DNA of 64,000 nucleotides from a bacterium YEK0313 (GCA_000751295.2 CCMO02000002.1:704501-768500); one strand, 5' to 3'; shown: positions 9,373 through 18,843, counted from the stretch's first letter. Notes: generated by a model from the sequence alone, not told the origin. Translations and numbers: made by a program.

Positions 9373-10812
9373 ATGCAGACCAATTTTACGCCTGAACAGC
9401 TCGCCGATCCGCAGCTCGCAAGCTCGGAGAAGATCCTCAGGACCTGCGTCCATTGCGGCTTCTGCACGGCCACCTGCCCGACCTACCAACTGCTCGGCGA
9501 CGAGCTCGATTCGCCGCGCGGCCGCATCTACCTGATGAAGGAGATGTTCGAGACCGGCCGGCCGGCGACGCCCGAAGTGGTCAAGCATATCGACCGCTGC
9601 CTGTCCTGCCTCTCCTGCATGACCACCTGCCCGTCGGGCGTGCACTACATGCATCTCGTCGACCATGCCCGCGCGCATATCGAAAAGACCTATGCCCGGC
9701 CCTGGCACGACCGCCTCGTCCGCGCGGTGCTTGCCCACGTCCTGCCCTATCCGAACCGCTTCCGCCTCGCGCTTGCCGGCGCCTTCCTCGCCAACAAGGC
9801 GCTCAGGCTCGGCTCCGTGCTGCGCTGGAAGGGCCGCGCCTCGGTCGCGGTGGCCCGCCACGCCGCCGGCCCGGTGGCCGAGCGCGCCGGGCTGCTGCGC
9901 CGGATGCGCGCCATGCTGGCGCTCGCCCCCGACCGGCTGCCCGGACGTTCGCCGATCGACCGGCCGGCCGCGCACCCGGCGACCGGACCGCGCCGCGGCC
10001 GCGTCGCCATCCTGCAGGGCTGCGCCCAGCCGGTGCTGCAGCCCTCGATCAACGAGGCCGCGCTCAGGCTGCTCAACCGCCACGGCATCGAAGTGGTGTT
10101 CGCCGCCGGCGAAGGCTGTTGCGGCGCGCTGGTGCATCATATGGGCCGCGAGGATCAGTCCCACGCCCAGGCGAGGCGCACCATCGACGCCTGGATCCGG
10201 GAAATGGACGGCCCCGGGCTCGACGCGATCATCATCACCGCCTCCGGCTGCGGCACGACCATCAAGGACTACGGCTTCATGTTCCGGGACGATCCTGCCT
10301 ATGCCGAAAAGGCCCGGCGCGTCTCGGCGATCGCCAAGGACATCACCGAATATCTCGCCGGGCTGGAGCTCCTGCCGCCCGTCGTCGAGGTCGAGCTCAC
10401 CGCCGCCTATCATTCGGCCTGCTCGATGCAGCACGGCCAACAGATCAAGGACCAGCCCAAGGCCCTGCTCAAGGCCGCCGGCTTCACGGTCAAGGAGCCG
10501 CCGGAAGGCCATCTGTGCTGCGGCTCGGCCGGCGTCTACAACATCATGCAGCCCGAGCTCGCCGAGCGGCTGCGCGACCGCAAGATCGCCAATATCGAAA
10601 AGGTCCGCCCGGACCTGATCGCAACCGGCAATATCGGCTGCATCACCCAGATCGCCAGGGGTTTTGCCGAGCGCGACCGGCCGATCCCGATCGTCCACAC
10701 GGTGGAGCTGATCGACTGGGTCACGGGCGGCCCGCGGCCGGAAGCGCTGGCCAAGGCCGGCATCGACGCGGCCCGGCCCGCCGAGCGGGTAGCCTCCCGC
10801 GCGGCAGGCTGA
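9373..10812 (+). CDS. glcF: Glycolate oxidase iron-sulfur subunit GlcF
   Basis: GlcF passes electrons from the flavoprotein subunits to the membrane quinone pool. The 479-residue protein has two 4Fe-4S ferredoxin motifs, CVHCGFCTATCP (about residue 27) and CLSCLSCMTTCP (about residue 77). It also has two CCG-type domains: the segments CAQPVLQPSIN with GEGCCGALVHH, and SACSMQHGQQ with HLCCGSAGVYN. This is the full expected domain set. It is the last gene of the glcDEF operon and is convergent with ohrR, 7 bp away. Confidence 0.93.
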   Translation: MQTNFTPEQLADPQLASSEKILRTCVHCGFCTATCPTYQLLGDELDSPRGRIYLMKEMFETGRPATPEVVKHIDRCLSCLSCMTTCPSGVHYMHLVDHARAHIEKTYARPWHDRLVRAVLAHVLPYPNRFRLALAGAFLANKALRLGSVLRWKGRASVAVARHAAGPVAERAGLLRRMRAMLALAPDRLPGRSPIDRPAAHPATGPRRGRVAILQGCAQPVLQPSINEAALRLLNRHGIEVVFAAGEGCCGALVHHMGREDQSHAQARRTIDAWIREMDGPGLDAIIITASGCGTTIKDYGFMFRDDPAYAEKARRVSAIAKDITEYLAGLELLPPVVEVELTAAYHSACSMQHGQQIKDQPKALLKAAGFTVKEPPEGHLCCGSAGVYNIMQPELAERLRDRKIANIEKVRPDLIATGNIGCITQIARGFAERDRPIPIVHTVELIDWVTGGPRPEALAKAGIDAARPAERVASRAAG

Positions 10813-10819
10813 CCCGACC

Positions 10820-11284
10820 TCAGGTCGCCCCATCGAGCGCGCGCGACACGCCGTCGAGCGCCGCGCGCAGCCGGGCAAGCTCGCCCTTCAGCGCGGCAAT
10901 GTCGGTCCGACTCCGGCCAAGCGCTGCGGCAAGCGCCACCGGCACGCCACGCGCCTTGTCGCGCAGCGTCCGCCCGGCATCGGTCAGGAGAATGCGCACC
11001 GAACGCTCGTCGGCGGGATCGCGCAGACGGCGGACCAGACCGCTGCCCTCCAGACGCTTCAACAGGGGCGTCAGCGTGCCGGAATCGAGGCCGAGGCGCT
11101 CGCCGATCGCCTTGACGCTGAGATCGTCACGTTCCCACAGCACGAGCATGACCAGATATTGCGGATAGGTAAGGCCCAGCCGTTCCAGATGCGGCTTGTA
11201 GGCACGGGTGAAGGCATGCCCTGCGGCATAGACCGCAAAGCACAATTGATCCGACAGGTTCAGTCCGTCGTCGCGACCGGACAT
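10820..11284 (-). CDS. ohrR: MarR-family organic-peroxide sensor OhrR
   Basis: OhrR represses ohr until its reactive cysteine is oxidised by organic hydroperoxides. This 154-residue MarR-family protein has that cysteine in LSDQLCFAVYAA (about residue 15). The winged helix-turn-helix is at about residues 55-100, with the wing PADERSVRILLTD. The ATG at 11284 is chosen over an upstream one at 11401 because GGGAG precedes it and the shorter protein matches the family. It is divergent from ohr, and the shared intergenic region holds a palindromic operator candidate. Confidence 0.92.
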   Translation of the reverse strand: MSGRDDGLNLSDQLCFAVYAAGHAFTRAYKPHLERLGLTYPQYLVMLVLWERDDLSVKAIGERLGLDSGTLTPLLKRLEGSGLVRRLRDPADERSVRILLTDAGRTLRDKARGVPVALAAALGRSRTDIAALKGELARLRAALDGVSRALDGAT

Positions 11285-11387
11285 GGCATTCTCCCGACCG
11301 CCGCGGATGCGCGGCGCCATTGCCGGATTATGCCGCGGCGCATTCAATTGCGCAAAATCCAATTGCGCATTGCCGCGCCTCGCTATA

Positions 11388-11405
11388 TAGATTGTGTGCA
11401 ATCTA
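11388..11405. promoter_or_regulatory. Probable OhrR operator in the ohrR-ohr intergenic region
   Basis: TAGATTG and CAATCTA form 7-bp arms around a TGTG spacer, a near-perfect 18-bp palindrome about 66 bp before ohr and 104 bp before ohrR. Just to its left, CAATTGCGCA occurs twice as a direct repeat (about 11345-11369). OhrR is known to bind AT-rich palindromes between itself and ohr, so this position fits. Binding is inferred. Confidence 0.6.
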
Positions 11406-11470
11406 ATTGCATGCCATTATTCACACGTGAGCAAGGGCCGCAGGGCGGCGCGAACAAGGGAAGGACTGCC

Positions 11471-11893
11471 ATGAAGGTTCTCTACACCACCAAGGCGACC
11501 GCCACCGGCGGCCGCGACGGCGTCGCCGCGAGCGAGGACAACCATCTCTCGGTGAAGCTCGACCGGCCGAAGGAACTTGGCGGCGGCGGCGGCGCGGGCA
11601 CCAATCCGGAACAGCTTTTCGCGGCCGGCTATTCGGCCTGTTTCCTGGGGGCGCTGCAATTCGTGGCCGGCAAGGCCAAGATCGCCATCCCCGACAGCGC
11701 CGCGGTGACCGCGACCGTCGGCATCGGCCCGCGCGACGATGGCCAGGGCTTCGGCCTCGACGTCGCGCTCGCGGTCAGCGTGCCGGGCATCGAGCGCAGC
11801 GTTGCCGAGGACCTGGTCGCCAAGGCCCATGTGGTCTGCCCCTATTCGGAGGCGACCCGCGGCAACCTCAACGTCCGCCTGTCGGTGGTCTGA
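11471..11893 (+). CDS. ohr: Organic hydroperoxide resistance protein Ohr
   Basis: Ohr is a thiol peroxidase of the Ohr/OsmC fold that reduces organic hydroperoxides. The 140-residue protein has both catalytic cysteines in the expected contexts, AGYSACFLGAL (about residue 60) and HVVCPYSEATRGN (about residue 125). The ATG at 11471 is the start supported by family length; the longer upstream frame runs through the operator region. It is divergent from ohrR and presumably induced by organic peroxides. Confidence 0.94.
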   Translation: MKVLYTTKATATGGRDGVAASEDNHLSVKLDRPKELGGGGGAGTNPEQLFAAGYSACFLGALQFVAGKAKIAIPDSAAVTATVGIGPRDDGQGFGLDVALAVSVPGIERSVAEDLVAKAHVVCPYSEATRGNLNVRLSVV

Positions 11894-11946
11894 CGCAGCG
11901 CATCGCAAAGGCCTCGGGGCGGCCCGTGCCGGCCCCGGGGCAATTG

Positions 11947-12909
11947 TCAGTCCCGCATGGTGAGCGGCTCGCCGAGCGCATAGCGTTCGACGAAGGCGGC
12001 GAGATCCGCGTCGGTGACATGTTCCCTGGCGATGGCGCGGGCGCGATTGCCGATCAGCGCCCATTTGTCGAAGGGAATCCGGCTCATCACCGCCGCCCGC
12101 ACCGTTGGCATGGCCTCGGCCACTTCCTGGACGGTGACCACCTCGCGGCGGGCGTGGAAATCCTTCTGCTTGCGGGCGAAGCGCCGGTTGCGGCCCTTCT
12201 GGATCTCGTAATTGGCGAAGCCGAGGCCGGATTTCAGATATTTCATGTGCCAGTAGGCGAAGCCGACGAAGACCCGGTCGAAATAATATTTGCGGAAGTC
12301 CTCGAACCGCCGGTCGTGGACGAAATAGGCATCCGGGGTCATCGCGAAGAAGCCGATATCGCCATTGCCGGAAAAGGGCGTGTCGGCATGCACGCCGACC
12401 CGGCCGTCGGCATCGCGCGCCAGGTTGAGCCCGGAAAAGCAGTTCATCCGCCCGGGTTTCAAGCCGTCGCGGCGCAGTTCCGCGACCATCGGCGCCAGCA
12501 GGCGATCGAAGGCGATATGGTCGTCGTCCAGCTTGACCACGATCTGCCTGCCGGTCTGGGCCAGCGCGAAATTCGAATAGTTGACGACGCTGTGCGGGGA
12601 TGCGGCGGGTTCCGCGGCGTGCTCCTTCGTGCCCGGCGGATAGACCCGAGGGCGATAGTCGTAGAGCTTCAGCTTGTCCGGGCCGAGCTCGTCCTGCAGG
12701 GCGGCGAGGATCGCGTCCGTCCCGTCGTCGCACTGGTTGTAGACCGCGACGATCTCGTCGACATAGGGCGCGTGGCTCAGAATGGTCGGACGAATGAAAT
12801 CGGCCCCGTTGCGCGTGCGCACAAAGGCGGAAATGCCGGGAAGCCGGCTGTCGACCTTGAGGTCGGCCGGATTGAACGAATAGGTTTCGATCGCAGTGAC
12901 GTGCGCCAT
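11947..12909 (-). CDS. Glycosyltransferase family 2-like protein
   Basis: This 320-residue soluble protein opens with a nucleotide-diphospho-sugar transferase-like fold. SAFVRTRNGADFIRPTILS is at about residues 27-45 and VDEIVAVYNQCDDGT near residue 51. The DxD-type metal and nucleotide motif VVKLDDDHIAFD is near residue 130. No membrane segment is visible. The remainder is aromatic-rich and matches no named enzyme I recognise. The start at 12909 removes a long arginine-rich extension. The acceptor and product are unknown. Confidence 0.65.
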   Translation of the reverse strand: MAHVTAIETYSFNPADLKVDSRLPGISAFVRTRNGADFIRPTILSHAPYVDEIVAVYNQCDDGTDAILAALQDELGPDKLKLYDYRPRVYPPGTKEHAAEPAASPHSVVNYSNFALAQTGRQIVVKLDDDHIAFDRLLAPMVAELRRDGLKPGRMNCFSGLNLARDADGRVGVHADTPFSGNGDIGFFAMTPDAYFVHDRRFEDFRKYYFDRVFVGFAYWHMKYLKSGLGFANYEIQKGRNRRFARKQKDFHARREVVTVQEVAEAMPTVRAAVMSRIPFDKWALIGNRARAIAREHVTDADLAAFVERYALGEPLTMRD

Positions 12910-13000
12910 GAATGATGAAATTTCTTCTGCGGGCGCGCTCACATAGACGGGCGCCGCCGGAAAAGCCAGCGGCGCGCCCGATCGCCGGAATGCCGATCGC

Positions 13001-13756
13001 TCAATCCGGCAGGGCGACGGGGACGGCGAGGAAACGCCGGTCCGGCTCCTCCCAGGTGCGGGGGAAATAGGAGACGAGCGCGACGAGCCGCGCCCGGCCC
13101 TGGTCGGGCCTGGCAAGATAGAGCGCGGCGAGGCCGTAGCGCAGCGGGCAATGGCGGGCGCTCGCCTTGCCGGTGTCGACATGGACCGTCGCCCGCTCTC
13201 CGGACGGCAGGACCCGAACCAGCGAGAAGCCTTCGACGTCGTCGCGGCCGCGCGCTGCGCAATCGGCGTCGCGTGTCGGCGACGACAGGACCTCGACGGC
13301 GAGCGGCCCGCCGGCCACGGCGCCCTCGATCGCAAGGCGGCTTGCCTGTGCCGCGATCGCCGCATGGGCCCGGTCCGGCGTCACGCCCTCGGTCAGGTCG
13401 CCGCGCGGGTCGCTGACGCTTGCCGCCGGCTCCCGGCCGATGCCCAGCCGCCGCAGCGTCGCCTCGGCCTGTTTCAGTGCCGCCGCGCGCGCCTCCTGCT
13501 CGGGCGCGTGTTCCCTCTGGATCTCGACCGCGAAGGGAGAACCGGCAACCTGCGTGCCGCCGTCGAGATCGACGACATGGATGGCTGCGAAGGGATGGAT
13601 CGACGCATCGCGCGTGCCGAATTCCTCGAAGGCAAAATAGCGTCCGTCACCGGAAAATCCGAGCGGCCGGACCGCGGCGAAATCGCCGGCGAGGACCATG
13701 GCGCCGGCCATGAGATAAGCGCAAATCGCAGCGAGAATAACGGAAACGGCGCGCAT
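13001..13756 (-). CDS. DUF2259-type predicted secreted protein
   Basis: This 251-residue exported protein has an N-terminal signal peptide (VILAAICAYLMAGAMVLAG, cleavage near residue 25). The mature part begins FAAVRPLGFSGDGRYFAFEEFGTRD, a pattern typical of DUF2259 proteins in Rhizobiales. The function is unknown. GGGAGGA upstream supports the ATG at 13756. It lies 91 bp upstream of the glycosyltransferase gene on the same strand. Confidence 0.7.
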   Translation of the reverse strand: MRAVSVILAAICAYLMAGAMVLAGDFAAVRPLGFSGDGRYFAFEEFGTRDASIHPFAAIHVVDLDGGTQVAGSPFAVEIQREHAPEQEARAAALKQAEATLRRLGIGREPAASVSDPRGDLTEGVTPDRAHAAIAAQASRLAIEGAVAGGPLAVEVLSSPTRDADCAARGRDDVEGFSLVRVLPSGERATVHVDTGKASARHCPLRYGLAALYLARPDQGRARLVALVSYFPRTWEEPDRRFLAVPVALPD

Positions 13757-14062
13757 GCGACGGTCCTCCCGGGTTGTCGCGCGGCGGAACGGTCGCGGCG
13801 CGGTCATCCGGCTCTGTCGAACCGGCGCAGCATGTCCATCATTGGCCGGCAAGCCGGCGATCCGCCATTGCCGGCCATTGGGATGTATTGGCCCTCCCGC
13901 GCCGATCGCGCTCCGCGCCCGCCGCGGACGAGCGGCCTTGATAGATCTTTTCCGTTTCGGAAAAAGTGCTCGTCATATCCTGCGGTTTTTGCAAAGGCGG
14001 CCTTGGACTAGGGTCCTCGCCGAAACGGGCGGCGAAGCCCGGCGAATGAAAGGAAGGGACCG
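13757..14062. promoter_or_regulatory. Intergenic region upstream of malate synthase with one inverted repeat
   Basis: This 306-bp gap separates the divergent DUF2259 gene and aceB. It contains the perfect inverted repeat TTTTCCG-TTT-CGGAAAA at 13948-13964, about 98 bp before the aceB start. This could be an operator for a glyoxylate or acetate regulator, but the regulator cannot be named. A purine-rich GGAAGGGACC immediately precedes the aceB ATG. Confidence 0.45.
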
Positions 14063-15673
14063 ATGACTGCAGCCCAGACCCCGATTCAAGCCCTGCCCGG
14101 CGTCGTCATCAAGGCGCCGATGGGGCCGCGCTTCGACGAAATCCTCACGCCCGAGGCCCTCGGCTTCGTCGCCGACCTGCACCGGACCTTCAACGAGACG
14201 CGCAAGCGCCTGATGAAGCTGCGCGCCGAACGGCAGAAGCAGTTCGACGCCGGCGCCCTGCCCGACTTCCTGCCCGAGACCAAGCACATCCGCGACGGCG
14301 CCTGGACCGTGGCGCCGATACCGGCCGACCTGCAGGACCGCCGCGTGGAGATTACCGGTCCGGTCGACCGCAAGATGGTGATCAATGCGCTGAATTCCGG
14401 CGCCAAATGTTTCATGGCCGATTTCGAGGACGCCAATTCGCCGACCTGGGCGAACCAGATCGAAGGCCAGGTCAACCTCAAGGACCGCTGGGCCGGCACG
14501 CTTGCCTTCACCGATCCGAATTCGGGCAAGTCCTACGCGCTCGGCGACAAGGTCGCCGTGCTGATCCCGCGCCCGCGCGGCTGGCACCTGCCGGAAGTCC
14601 ATGTCGAGGTCGACGGCGAGCCGATGTCCGGCGCCCTGTTCGACTTCGGCCTCTACACCTTCCACAATGCCAAGAACGCGCTGGCGCAGGGCTCCGGCCC
14701 CTATTTCTACCTGCCCAAGATGGAGAGCCATCTGGAGGCGCGGCTCTGGAACGACGTCTTCGTCCATGCCCAGGACAAGCTCGGCATTCCCAAGGGCACG
14801 ATCAAGGCAACCGTGCTGATCGAAACGCTGCCGGCCGCCTTCGAGATGGACGAGATCCTGTTCGAGCTGAAGGACCATATGGCCGGGCTCAATGCCGGCC
14901 GCTGGGACTACATCTTCTCGTTCATCAAGAAGCTCGCCAAGAACCAGGCCTATGTCCTGCCCGACCGCTCGCAGGTCGTGATGAGCAAGGCCTTCCTGAA
15001 GGCCTATGCCGAGCTGCTGGTGAAGACCTGCCACAAGCGCAACGCCTTCGCCATGGGCGGCATGGCCGCGCAGATCCCGATCAAGAACAACCCCGAGGCC
15101 AATGCTGCCGCCTTCGCCAAGGTGAAGGCCGACAAGGAGCGCGAGGCGACCATCGGCCACGACGGCACCTGGGTCGCCCATCCCGACCTCGTCGCCGTGG
15201 CCATGGAAGCCTTCGACCGGCTGATGCCGGAGCCGAACCAGGTCGCGCGCCAGCGCGACGACGTCGCGGTCGGCCAGAAGGAGCTGCTCACCATCCACGA
15301 GGGCACCCGTACCGACGCCGGCTACCGCGAGAACATCCGCGTCGGCGTGCAGTATATCGAAGCCTGGCTGCGCGGACGCGGCGCCGTGCCGATCTACAAC
15401 CTGATGGAGGACGCGGCGACCGCCGAGATCTCCCGCGCCCAGATCTGGCAGTGGACCAAGTACGGCGTGGCGCTCGAAGGCGGCATCACCTGCACGGCCG
15501 CCTATTTCGAGAAGGCCCTGGCCGAGGAGATGGAGAAGGTGAAGGGCGAGGTCGGCGCCGAGGCTTTCGCCAATGGCCGCTTCCCCGAAGCCATCACGCT
15601 GTTCAAGAACCTGTCGCTCGCCGGCGAATTCGAGGAATTCCTCACCCTGCCGGCCTACAAGATGCTGGTCTGA
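14063..15673 (+). CDS. aceB: Malate synthase A
   Basis: Malate synthase condenses glyoxylate with acetyl-CoA to give malate (glyoxylate bypass). The 536-residue length fits isoform A rather than the ~720-residue isoform G. Family signatures are NSGAKCFMADFEDANSPTW (about residues 111-129), KATVLIETLPAAFEMDEILFEL (about 251) and the catalytic loop GRWDYIFSFIKK. It ends near the strong terminator at 15739. With glcDEF 3 kb away it could channel glycolate carbon into the TCA cycle (inference). Confidence 0.95.
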   Translation: MTAAQTPIQALPGVVIKAPMGPRFDEILTPEALGFVADLHRTFNETRKRLMKLRAERQKQFDAGALPDFLPETKHIRDGAWTVAPIPADLQDRRVEITGPVDRKMVINALNSGAKCFMADFEDANSPTWANQIEGQVNLKDRWAGTLAFTDPNSGKSYALGDKVAVLIPRPRGWHLPEVHVEVDGEPMSGALFDFGLYTFHNAKNALAQGSGPYFYLPKMESHLEARLWNDVFVHAQDKLGIPKGTIKATVLIETLPAAFEMDEILFELKDHMAGLNAGRWDYIFSFIKKLAKNQAYVLPDRSQVVMSKAFLKAYAELLVKTCHKRNAFAMGGMAAQIPIKNNPEANAAAFAKVKADKEREATIGHDGTWVAHPDLVAVAMEAFDRLMPEPNQVARQRDDVAVGQKELLTIHEGTRTDAGYRENIRVGVQYIEAWLRGRGAVPIYNLMEDAATAEISRAQIWQWTKYGVALEGGITCTAAYFEKALAEEMEKVKGEVGAEAFANGRFPEAITLFKNLSLAGEFEEFLTLPAYKMLV

Positions 15674-15738
15674 ACAGGCTGCGGCCCAGCCGCGCCTTGC
15701 CCGAGGCTGACGGCCGGCTGACGATCCGATGACATCGA

Positions 15739-15770
15739 ACGGCTGTGGCGAGTTCGCCACAGCCGTTTTT
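15739..15770 (+). terminator. Rho-independent terminator after aceB
   Basis: Perfect 13-bp arms ACGGCTGTGGCGA and TCGCCACAGCCGT are separated by two bases and followed by a run of five T. It lies 65 bp after the aceB stop. Confidence 0.9.
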
Positions 15771-15940
15771 GCTTCGCCCCAATTGCACCACATTTGGGCA
15801 ATTTCGGACCCCTTTGCATTTTTTATGATCTTGTCCAAACCAAGCGAAACCTGTGCTCTCGACTGGTGATTTCAAGGTGAAGCCGGCCCGCAGCAAGTGC
15901 AGCCGCCGCCTTGCGGGAAGACCGACGGAGAACAACACAG

Positions 15941-16861
15941 ATGGCGCGCTCGACTATCCTTGCCTGCTTCATCACGGCGGCGCTCGCGGTGCCGCTGGCG
16001 GCGCCGGTCCTGGCAGCCGATGTCGCCGCGCCGGCCCCCGCGCCCGAAGCGCCGGCTTCGCCCTGGGATTTCGCCTTCGGCGGCAAGTTCATGACCGACT
16101 ACAATTTCCGCGGCATTTCGCAGTCGGCGCGCGGGCCCTCGTTCAACGCCTATGGTGAGCTGCGCTACAACTGGCTCTATGGCGGCGCGGCCTTCTGGAC
16201 CACCAAGCTGCCGAACGCGCCGGTCGGCGAAATCGACCTTTACGGCGGCATCCGGCCGGTCTTCGGCAATCTGACGCTCGACTTCGGCGCCATGTATTAT
16301 CTTTATGCGCGCGAGAAGCAGTTCATCACGAGCTATGTGGCCGCCCCCGCGCCGGCCGTCACGGTGCCGCCGACGGCGCTCGCCGGCATCTGGGCGCCGC
16401 GCAACACCGATTTCTGGGAATTCTACGGCAAGGCCAACTATGACCTGACGCCGCAGCTCAATGTCGGCGCCGCCGTCTATTACGCGCCGAACTGGCTGGG
16501 CACGGGCGCGCCCGGCACCTATGCCGAGCTCAATGCCAAGGTAAAGCTGCCGAACGACTTCGCCATCTCCGGCGCGATCGGCCACTATTGGCTCGGCCGG
16601 ACCAACTTCCTGCCGGTCGGCTCGAATTTCGACATCAAGGACTATCTCTACTGGAATGCCGGCGTGTCCTGGACCTTCAAGGATTCGGTAACGCTGGACC
16701 TGCGCTACCACGGCACCAATCTCAACCCGACCGACTGCTTCAACACGACCAGCGACTATCGCGGCGTCTATTCCGGCGGCGGCCGGTCCAACTGGTGCGA
16801 CCACTCCGTCATCGCCACCCTGTCGGTGGACCTCACCTGGTCGAAACTGCCGTTCCGCTGA
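15941..16861 (+). CDS. TorF-family putative outer-membrane porin
   Basis: This 306-residue exported protein has a signal peptide (LACFITAALAVPLAAPVLA, cleavage near residue 26) and a short Pro/Ala linker. The beta-barrel domain starts at WDFAFGGKFMTDYNFRGISQS, the signature of the TorF/Gcw_chp putative porin family, and its strands alternate aromatic and small residues. It ends in the C-terminal LPFR, without the usual terminal Phe. The ATG at 15941 places the signal peptide correctly. The substrate is unknown. Confidence 0.8.
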   Translation: MARSTILACFITAALAVPLAAPVLAADVAAPAPAPEAPASPWDFAFGGKFMTDYNFRGISQSARGPSFNAYGELRYNWLYGGAAFWTTKLPNAPVGEIDLYGGIRPVFGNLTLDFGAMYYLYAREKQFITSYVAAPAPAVTVPPTALAGIWAPRNTDFWEFYGKANYDLTPQLNVGAAVYYAPNWLGTGAPGTYAELNAKVKLPNDFAISGAIGHYWLGRTNFLPVGSNFDIKDYLYWNAGVSWTFKDSVTLDLRYHGTNLNPTDCFNTTSDYRGVYSGGGRSNWCDHSVIATLSVDLTWSKLPFR

Positions 16862-16897
16862 GATCACGCCTGCCACCCGGGGGGGCCGCAGGCAACA

Positions 16898-16923
16898 AGG
16901 CCGGGTTTCGACCCGGCCTTTTT
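16898..16923 (+). terminator. Rho-independent terminator after the TorF-type porin
   Basis: AGGCCGGGT and ACCCGGCCT form a 9-bp stem with a TTCG tetraloop followed by a T tract. It lies 37 bp after the porin stop. Confidence 0.9.
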
Positions 16924-17153
16924 CGTGTCCGGCGCCTTGCCTCCCGGTTCGTCGGCACGATGCGACGCCACGCCGCGCCCACCCCTCCCCTGGCGGGGCG
17001 ACCCACACTGCCCCACTTGTCCCGACGGCGGTCCGCCTTGGTCCGGTCACGAGAGCGTGGTGTGGTGACATCACGCAGCAATGTGACGGGGGCTAGTGTC
17101 CGGGCCGCCGGGGGCCGCCCCGCCACGAATCGTCTTCCGGAGGATCTTTCCCC

Positions 17154-18128
17154 ATGAACGAACAAGAGCGCGAAATCCTCGCCGGCCTGTTCGACCGTCT
17201 CAAATCGGCCGAGGGGCAGCCGCGCGACCCGCAGGTCGATGCCTTCATCCGCGAGCGGCTCGCCCAGCAGCCGGGCGCGGTCTATGCCATGCTGCAGTCG
17301 ATCTACGTCTCGGACCAGACGATCGCGCAGATCCAGGGCCAGGCCGAGGACCAGCAGCGCGAGCTGCGGCAGTTGCAGATGCAGGTGCAGCAGCTCCAGC
17401 AGCAGCTGAGCCAGGCCAACGCCCAGCCCGCCTCCGGCGGCGGCATCTTCTCGGGCCTGTTCGGCTCCAAGCCCTCGGTACCGCCCGCGCCGCCGCGCCC
17501 GATGGCCGGCGGACCGCAGGGTGGACCGCCGAGCGGCCCCTGGGGCCAGCCGCAGGGCGGGCCGGGCGGCGGCTATGGAGCCCCTCCCGGCGCCTTCGGC
17601 GCCCCCGGGCCGCAGGCCATGGGCCAACAACCGCCGATGGGCCAGCCCGGCCCCTGGGGCGGCCAGCCGCAGCCGGGACCGTGGGGTGGCCAGCAGCCAC
17701 CGCAGCAGCCCCCGCAGCGCCAGGGCGGCGGCTTCCTCGCGACGCCGGAGACGGCGGCGGTCGGTGTCGCCGGCGGCATGCTGGCGGCCAATGCCATTTC
17801 CAGCATGCTGGGCAGCGGCTCGCACGCCGCCCAGGCGCTCGGCGGCTCGTCGACACCGGCTTCGGCCGCATCCTCGACGCCGGCAAGCTCGACCCCGGCC
17901 GCCGGCTCGACCCAGACGGCCCAGAACGATCAGGCCGGCAACAATCAGGACAGCCTCACCGGCAGCGATGGCGGCTATGACAAGAGCGGCAATGCCAATG
18001 CCGATTACGGCGCCGACAAGAACTATGACAATGCCGGCTACAACAACGGCTCGTACGACAACGCGTCCTATGACGACGGGTCCTACGACGACGATTTCGG
18101 CGGCTACGACGACAGCGAAGACGTCTGA
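17154..18128 (+). CDS. DUF2076 family protein
   Basis: A 324-residue protein with three visible zones. Residues 1-75 are a helical DUF2076 head (NEQEREILAGLFDRLKSAE). They are followed by a Gln-rich coiled coil (QQRELRQLQMQVQQLQQQLS), a Pro/Gly/Gln-rich linker with PWGQPQ-type repeats, and a short hydrophobic Gly/Ala segment near residue 200. The tail is extremely acidic and Tyr/Asp/Asn-rich (DNASYDDGSYDDD...). DUF2076 proteins are described as predicted periplasmic ligand-binding sensors, but no function is established. The gene has its own clear ATG preceded by CCGGAGGA. Confidence 0.75.
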   Translation: MNEQEREILAGLFDRLKSAEGQPRDPQVDAFIRERLAQQPGAVYAMLQSIYVSDQTIAQIQGQAEDQQRELRQLQMQVQQLQQQLSQANAQPASGGGIFSGLFGSKPSVPPAPPRPMAGGPQGGPPSGPWGQPQGGPGGGYGAPPGAFGAPGPQAMGQQPPMGQPGPWGGQPQPGPWGGQQPPQQPPQRQGGGFLATPETAAVGVAGGMLAANAISSMLGSGSHAAQALGGSSTPASAASSTPASSTPAAGSTQTAQNDQAGNNQDSLTGSDGGYDKSGNANADYGADKNYDNAGYNNGSYDNASYDDGSYDDDFGGYDDSEDV

Positions 18129-18294
18129 AGCTTGGCTTCGCCGGGCAGTTCGGTGAATCGCGGGGCCGCCGATCGGGCGGCCCCTTGCCATTCAAGCTCT
18201 CGACGCCGCCAAAGCTGGACAAGGCCGGTGGCTGATGGCATGAACCTCGGCCCATGGCGGCCCCCGACAGGGCGCGGGCAATGAGCGGACGGCG

Positions 18295-18702
18295 ATGAAG
18301 ACCTTCTTCCTCAAGTTCTTCACCTGGTGGAACAGCCAGACCTTCGGCACGCAGTACACCATCTGGCGTTACGGCGTGTTCGTCGGCGAGGACGAGTTCG
18401 GCAACAAATATTACCGCTCGCGCTTCGCCAAGGACCCGGCGCTCGGTCACGAGCGCCGCTGGGTCGTCTACAAGGGCGTGGCGGAGGCCAGCGCCATTCC
18501 GCCCGGCTGGTGGGGCTGGATGCACCACAAGAGCGAGCTTCCGCCGACCGAGGACGCCTATGAGCCGCGCCCCTGGCAGAAGCCGCATCTGCAGAACATG
18601 ACCGGCACGGCCCTCGCCTACCGGCCGCCGGGCTCGACCCTGTCGGGCGGCAAGCGGCCCCAGGCGACCGGCGACTACGAGGCCTGGAACCCGGGCCGCT
18701 GA
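18295..18702 (+). CDS. NADH:ubiquinone oxidoreductase subunit NDUFA12 family protein
   Basis: The 135-residue homologue of mitochondrial complex I accessory subunit NDUFA12 (B17.2), found in alphaproteobacteria. The family pattern is visible: GVFVGEDEFGNKYYRS near residue 28, HERRWVVYKG near residue 52, and PPGWWGWMHHKSELPP near residue 69. It is a peripheral subunit of complex I at the inner membrane. A DUF2155 gene follows, an arrangement often seen in Rhizobiales. Confidence 0.92.
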   Translation: MKTFFLKFFTWWNSQTFGTQYTIWRYGVFVGEDEFGNKYYRSRFAKDPALGHERRWVVYKGVAEASAIPPGWWGWMHHKSELPPTEDAYEPRPWQKPHLQNMTGTALAYRPPGSTLSGGKRPQATGDYEAWNPGR

Positions 18703-18843
18703 CGCGGGCGGCCGGTGGGGCCCCCGCCGGCTTTCCGGGGAAATCCCGGCTTCGGCTTGGTTCCGCCACGATCGGCGTGATAGATCCCTGACCGTACCGG
18801 GCCTTTCGCGCCCTCATTGATCTCCTGCCGCTCACCGGACCGG

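Noticed and set aside
8095..10878. 927-codon minus-strand open frame opposite glcE and glcF
   Set aside because: It is an antisense shadow of two well-recognised genes, common at this GC content.
13973..15838. 621-codon minus-strand open frame opposite malate synthase
   Set aside because: It is an antisense frame of aceB with no independent domain or start signal.
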